Shown piece after piece: positions 59,801 through 64,000 of a DNA stretch of 64,000 bases. Made by a program: the position numbers and the translations under genes. How positions within the stretch are numbered: the first letter of the stretch is position 1; the number at the start of each line of letters is the position of its first letter. This stretch comes from Tetracentron sinense. Its lineage: Eukaryota > Streptophyta > Magnoliopsida > Trochodendrales > Trochodendraceae. The stretch lies in assembly GCA_015143295.1 (NCBI GenBank), contig CM026568.1:14080607-14144606 (forward strand), written 5' to 3'. The notes beneath the pieces were generated by a model. It was not told where the DNA came from. It did no database searches and saw nothing but the letters and a program-made list of their open reading frames with translations.

Positions 59801-60172
59801 AGATTCGGGAAAAGAGGCAAGCTTAGCCCGAGATATGTGGATCCATTCGAGATCATTACTCGAGTTGGTGAGGTAGCTTACCGAGTTGCCTTGCCCGCTC
59901 ACATGGCGGCGATTCACAACGTATTTCACATCTCCATGCTTCGGAAGTATATCCCGGATCCTTCTCATGTCATCGAGCTTGATCCGATAGAGATCCGAGA
60001 GGACCTCACCCTAGTTGAACAACCGGTGCAGATCTTGGATAGGCGAGATCAAGTCTTGCGCAACAAGACCGTTCCCTTGGTCTTGGTAAGATGGCAACAC
60101 CATTCAAGGGAGGAAGCTACTTGGGAACGAGAAACCGAAGTACAAGAAAAGTACCCCCATTTATTTGTTTAA
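56853..60172 (+). pseudogene. gypsy pol (protease, RT, RNase H, integrase, chromodomain), three TGA codons
   Basis: Protease [14 protein letters not shown] with [29 protein letters not shown] and the catalytic FIDDILVYS; RNase H with [24 protein letters not shown] and VADTLSRKP. Integrase has a zinc-finger region (H..H, CLVCQQVK), MDFIVGLPK, SDRDPRF, HPQTDGQTERVNQ and a GPY/F-like FEIITRVGEVAYRVALP. The C-terminus LVRWQHHSREEATWERE is chromodomain-like, supporting the chromovirus assignment. TGA at 59033-59035, 59285-59287 and 59378-59380 interrupt one otherwise open frame that ends in TAA at 60172. Confidence 0.92.
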
Positions 60173-60250
60173 GGCCTTGACATTCCCTTGTATTTTTTTA
60201 TAATTTTACACATGTAAGTATCGTCCAAATTTCGGGGACGAAATTTTTGT

Positions 60251-60263
60251 AAGGGGGGGAGAA
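60251..60263 (+). promoter_or_regulatory. polypurine tract
   Basis: aaggggggga-gaa directly before the 3' LTR; primes plus-strand DNA synthesis. Confidence 0.9.
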
Positions 60264-62549
60264 TGTAGCACCCTAGACTTTTTCATCTTTAAATGAATAA
60301 GTATTTCGTAGTTGAATGGCCTTCCGTGTAGTCTAATTTATAAATAGGGGAGAAATTGGAAATTTCGAAACGTCAGAAATGTACGTTTTCGAGAGACGAA
60401 TCCAACGCAAGTTGAATCGTCGAAATCGGACGAACGAGTCAAAAGATATGGCCAAAACAGTCGGGACCAGCAGAGCACCGATCGCTCGGTCCACGGAGCG
60501 ATCGATCAGTCCAAAACCGATCGATCGGAGGCTATCGACTGGTCGAAAAATTTGTATGAAGAAATTTTTCAGAGAGTGAGTTTTTGACCGGTCGATCGGT
60601 CAATAACACCGATCGCTCGGTAGGCAACCGATCGATCGGTCATAACAACCGATCGCTCGGTCTTCGCGTTTTTGCAGAAATTTTAGTAAGGGCGTTTTCA
60701 TCTTTTGGGTGTTAAACCCTTACCCATAACAGTTTGCTCGACCCTTTGAGCCCTCATTCACAACCCTTAGACATTTTGAGAGCTAGAGAGTGAGAAGAAG
60801 AGGGTTTTGACCTAGGGTTTCCATTGAGGAAGAAATCAAAGGGGTGGACCATCCTGGGTCGTCCTCAAACTTGGATTTGCTTCAAGTTCAAGGCTTGGAT
60901 TCTCCAAATCCAACCTCAAGCTCGTGTGGAGTACCTCTTCCAAGCTAGGGCAGCGTTTCTACATCATCCTCAAGGATTTTTCCTTCCCTTTTCAAGGTTA
61001 GTACACTCCTTCAAGTTACTTTGGTAATAACCTAGGATTTTCCTAAGTAAATATGTGTTAGATCTTCCTCATTGCTCCCTTGTGTTGGTATATGCTAAAT
61101 CCCTAAAACATAAACAAGATAATACAAACAAAGGGTGGAATGTATGAATGGATGAGGAGTGGAGGCGATTGGATGCCATGTTGTGATGTATTGAATGATG
61201 GAAAAATGGTGGAAGGGCATATTATGCATAATGAACACACCCCAAGTGTTTGATGAAATGTTCGAATGAGAAAATATGAAATAACTAAAGGTAAAAAGGT
61301 TGAATACCACATGTTTGATAGAATGCATGAATAAATTAAGATTTGAAAGCATGAGTCACATAAATGTTCCCCATTTGGTAAGTTGTATACATGTGTTTAT
61401 TTCGCTTCTTAAATTCTCCTGTGAGTTGGGAATTGTTAAAATGCTATATGTCATCATGATTTCACGATTGCTATGCACGAGCAAGTATGTAGATGGAGGA
61501 TATTGTCAAGGAGGTTGGTAGCCCCGATTAAGGGTGCTAACCTCTGGCTCATAAGAAACGTATTGCATTGTCAAGGGGGTTGGTAGCCCAGGGATCATGC
61601 GGGTGCTAACCTCTGGCTCATAAGAAAGGAAATGGTACTGTCAAGGAGGTTGGTAGCTCCGGTTAAGGGTGCTAACCTCTGGCTCATAAGTAAGGTATCG
61701 TACTGTCAAGGAGGCTGGTAGCCCAGGGATGTGCAGGTGCTAGCCTCTGGCTCATAAGAAGTGTATTGTACTGTCAAGGGGGTTGGTAGCCCAGGGATGT
61801 GCGGGTGCTAACCCCTGGCTCATAAGAAAGGTATTGTACTGTCAAGGAGGTTGGTAGCCCAGGGATATGCGGGTGCTAACCTCTGGCTCATAAGAAATAT
61901 TGAAAAGACAACTCAAAGAGGAATTGTATGATGCATAGACATGTTTTAGTTTCATAATAATTATGACTTGATAAAATTTTTATGTATGAGGTTGCTAGAA
62001 ATGATTATGAACTATACTCCTCCCATTACTTGTATATGATGTTGTTCGTTATTACCATTGTTAGTTAGGGGCTTGTACTCGCTGAGTATTCCATGCTCAG
62101 CCGTACTTTCATGTCGGCAGGTACCCGAGTCCCTCTCGACATTTGTGATCCGGGTCCTTGGATAGAGGAGGACTATGGCGAGGAGGAACCTTATGAGGAT
62201 CTAGTAGTCGAGCCTCTGGCGGAGGCGAGAGACTTAGACCATTGGCCCCACGGGGGTGACTATTGAGCGAGGCAGAGTTGTATTTTGTCTTTATATTTTG
62301 TTAGGTGGGCCTGTCCACCTTAGGCTTAGACGTGTTGTACATATGTTAAACTTGGAATACTGTTTTGGAACTTAAAAAAAAAAAAAAGAGTTGGTTGCGC
62401 TTCCGCATTTTTTTTGTTTAGCTTCCGCGCTCTGATTATCATTGTATTAGTATTATATTTTGCCTTGTTCATTACAGGATGGTTTGGCAGGTTTGTATAG
62501 TCCACCTAAAGTATCCCTATACTCCTAGGGGGTATTTTGGGGCGTGACA
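60264..62549 (+). repeat. gypsy 3' LTR (2,286 bp)
   Basis: Same ends as the 5' LTR but 255 bp shorter, because the internal tandem array (~61505-61905) has 6 instead of 10 units. It also has ~13 extra bases near 60368. Confidence 0.95.
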
Positions 62550-62620
62550 GCAAATGTCATCTTTTTAGTGGGATGGCTCATTAAAAGATTTAATGAGCAT
62601 GACTCATTAGTATCCTTCCC

Positions 62621-63509
62621 TATATATATATGTAAACAAATGGGCATAAGAAAATGATTGCAAACCCTCTGTGATTATAATTATATAATACATCATTTGT
62701 AGAAATTGAATAGCTTTTAGTTTTTAATCCAAAATCCTAAGAGGTAGTTTTTGCCCTTGAGGTTAAGCTTCATCAACCTAAGTAAACAACCAGATAAAAT
62801 CAAACAATAGTAGAGGATTCGAGGATGCCAAAAGACAATGAGGTGTAACCATATATTTGATTTGGGGCCGGCCCCAACCCAGCCCAAACTCAACTTCTTG
62901 CCAAAAATATGTGTGATTCGGCCCCAACCTATTGAAGTGTACATAGGCGCCTCCCGTCTTGTTACATATTCCGACTCAAAATAGGTAGTGGATGGTTTAA
63001 ATGGGAGTTCTGTTCTTCCATGGAGATGGAGTCATAATCTTCATGAAATTAGTTGATTGCTCATCTCCTTTGAGGCATGGTGGTTTTCTCATGTGTGGAG
63101 AGAAGCTAATTGTGCGGTTGACTGACATTATAAACTCTTGTACCTTTCTCTCTCCTCTAAATACCATTGAGGAGCTTCAGACTTTTATCCAAGAGGATAA
63201 GTCTAGTTCTTCAGATTGTAACCTTCCCTCTTTATATATTTATATATCCGGCCAGGGTCTGCCTAACCCCAACTTATCTTTCAAAAAAAAATTTCGTAGG
63301 CCCAATCTGATGTTAACCTAGGATGGGTCCGAAGTACCTTGGACCAGAGTAGACCTTCACCGAATAATGGTCCACCAATTAGCTGTATCGGGTGCATGAT
63401 AACATATTTATTCAAGTCTTGAAGTAGTGCTCAAGACCTCATTCATGAAAATCCCAAAGGTGAGCAATCTTCTACATATATAGATTCGAGAGGGAGTTTT
63501 AGTAATTTA
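62621..63509. other. no gene seen
   Basis: Short ORFs (for example 63001-63321) have no recognisable domain. A perfect 12-bp palindrome ggggccggcccc lies near 62865. Confidence 0.4.
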
Positions 63510-63981
63510 CCAGAGGATCCCGTTTAGGTTATTTTTTTTATGTGATGGGGCGGCAAGAACGGATGGAAGTTTATCATCATATGGTTGTGTGCAAAAGTTG
63601 TGATGGGTTGAATATTGCCAAAGTAGCAAAGCTTATTCTAGGTGGTCTAGCAATTGTGGCCGAATCTTGGGCAATCTTTGAAGTTCTAAAATTTGTAAAA
63701 TCTAAAAGTTTGAGCAACATCAAAATCTGGAGCGATGTAAAAGTCTTAATTGATCTAATTTCTGGTTCGGAAAGTGATTACCCATGAGCTATTATGGCTT
63801 TAGTACACAATATCTTTTTGAGGAATTTTTTATTTTTTTTGAGGTTCATGAAACTATCTGTACACAATATCAAGAGCATCATTTCTGAATTTAGATTAAT
63901 TAACATTCGGTTCGTGGGAAGAGCTATTATCCATAAGCACATATTTTGGCCAAATGACAACTTTCTTGTGAAGGTGATATA
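63510..63981 (+). pseudogene. RNase H-like (RVT_3) fragment, probably from a non-LTR retrotransposon
   Basis: FLCDGAARTDGSLSSYGCV (one frame, ~63530-63590), then in another frame AESWAIFEVLKFVKSKSLSN and KIWSDVKVLIDLISG (~63658-63770), then ...FVGRAIIHKHIFW near 63910. This order (Asp strand, Glu helix, SD motif) fits plant RNase H of the RVT_3 family. Frameshifts and a stop after the SD region break it. Confidence 0.55.
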
Positions 63982-64000
63982 GATGTCATGATAAATTTTA

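Larger units (their letters stand above)
52590..62549 (+). mobile_element. full-length Ty3/gypsy chromovirus (Tekay/Del-like), 9.96 kb
   Basis: LTRs at 52590-55130 and 60264-62549; perfect TSD gcaaa (52585-52589 and 62550-62554); PBS, gag, pol in the order protease-RT-RNase H-integrase, a C-terminal chromodomain-like segment, and PPT. The LTR starts differ at only four of the first ~87 bases, and the rest is closer, so this insertion is younger than the copia. The coding frames are open except for four TGA codons. Confidence 0.95.
52241..62620. mobile_element. small inverted-repeat element split by the gypsy element
   Basis: The left piece (52241-52589) begins cattacaatgagtcatgctc. The right piece (62555-62620) ends gagcatgactcattagtatc, and the two are complementary for ~45 bases. 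The pairing extends through tatatag runs left of 49242, so the solo LTR inserted into the same element. Total without insertions is ~0.4 kb. Superfamily unknown. Confidence 0.6.

Noticed and set aside
63001-63321. 106-residue ORF on the plus strand
   Set aside because: No conserved motif and no promoter or splice context.

Overview
This window is nuclear DNA of a flowering plant, probably a eudicot; the species cannot be told from the sequence. Everything recognisable is plant-type: CACTA, MULE, hAT, Tourist and Helitron DNA transposons, Ty1/copia and Ty3/gypsy retrotransposons, and broken copies of plant gene families (cytokinin-type UDP-glycosyltransferase, pirin, subtilase, RPA1-like). I see no intact ordinary host gene and no rRNA, tRNA or CRISPR. 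This is a transposon-dense intergenic region in which the main information is the order of nested insertions.

Region 1-14076 is almost a whole CACTA (En/Spm) element read on the minus strand. Its 5' terminus is at 14076 and its 3' terminus lies just outside the window. It carries a TNP2 transposase (10794-7226, four exons, one in-frame stop near the C-terminus) and a tnpA/Transposase_24 gene (6948-5439, apparently intact). Between these genes and its 3' end lie fragments of unrelated plant genes on the opposite strand: four short exons of a pirin gene with introns kept, an orphan exon, and a decayed zeatin O-glucosyltransferase-like UGT. This looks like gene capture by an element that also holds its own transposase.

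Region 14286-23488 holds two adjacent Mutator-like elements with the same termini but different interiors. The second was split by a 7.06 kb Ty1/copia element (15706-22766, TSD tcttc) whose gag-pol is heavily decayed. Region 23900-31936 holds hAT-like, MULE-like and Helitron elements and a solo LTR, several with matching target-site duplications (TSDs).

Region 32599-41000 contains a subtilase pseudogene, a 3-copy ~385-bp tandem repeat, an RPA1-like gene whose first exon is cut by a 3.3 kb solo LTR (TSD aaaag), a possible SINE and a hAT MITE. Region 41310-44776 is a fold-back element holding a smaller related fold-back. Each has a 147-bp Tourist MITE at the same place in one arm only.

Region 44777-64000 holds short tandem arrays, Helitron-like ends, a 3.0 kb solo LTR (TSD agtag) and a 9.96 kb Ty3/gypsy chromovirus (52590-62549, TSD gcaaa). 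The last two both sit in one small inverted-repeat element. The gypsy has a PBS, PPT and a long pol frame broken only by TGA codons. Its LTRs carry a ~65-bp tandem array (10 versus 6 units) and a cluster of self-complementary CGATCG-type palindromes. The window ends in a degraded RNase H-like fragment.
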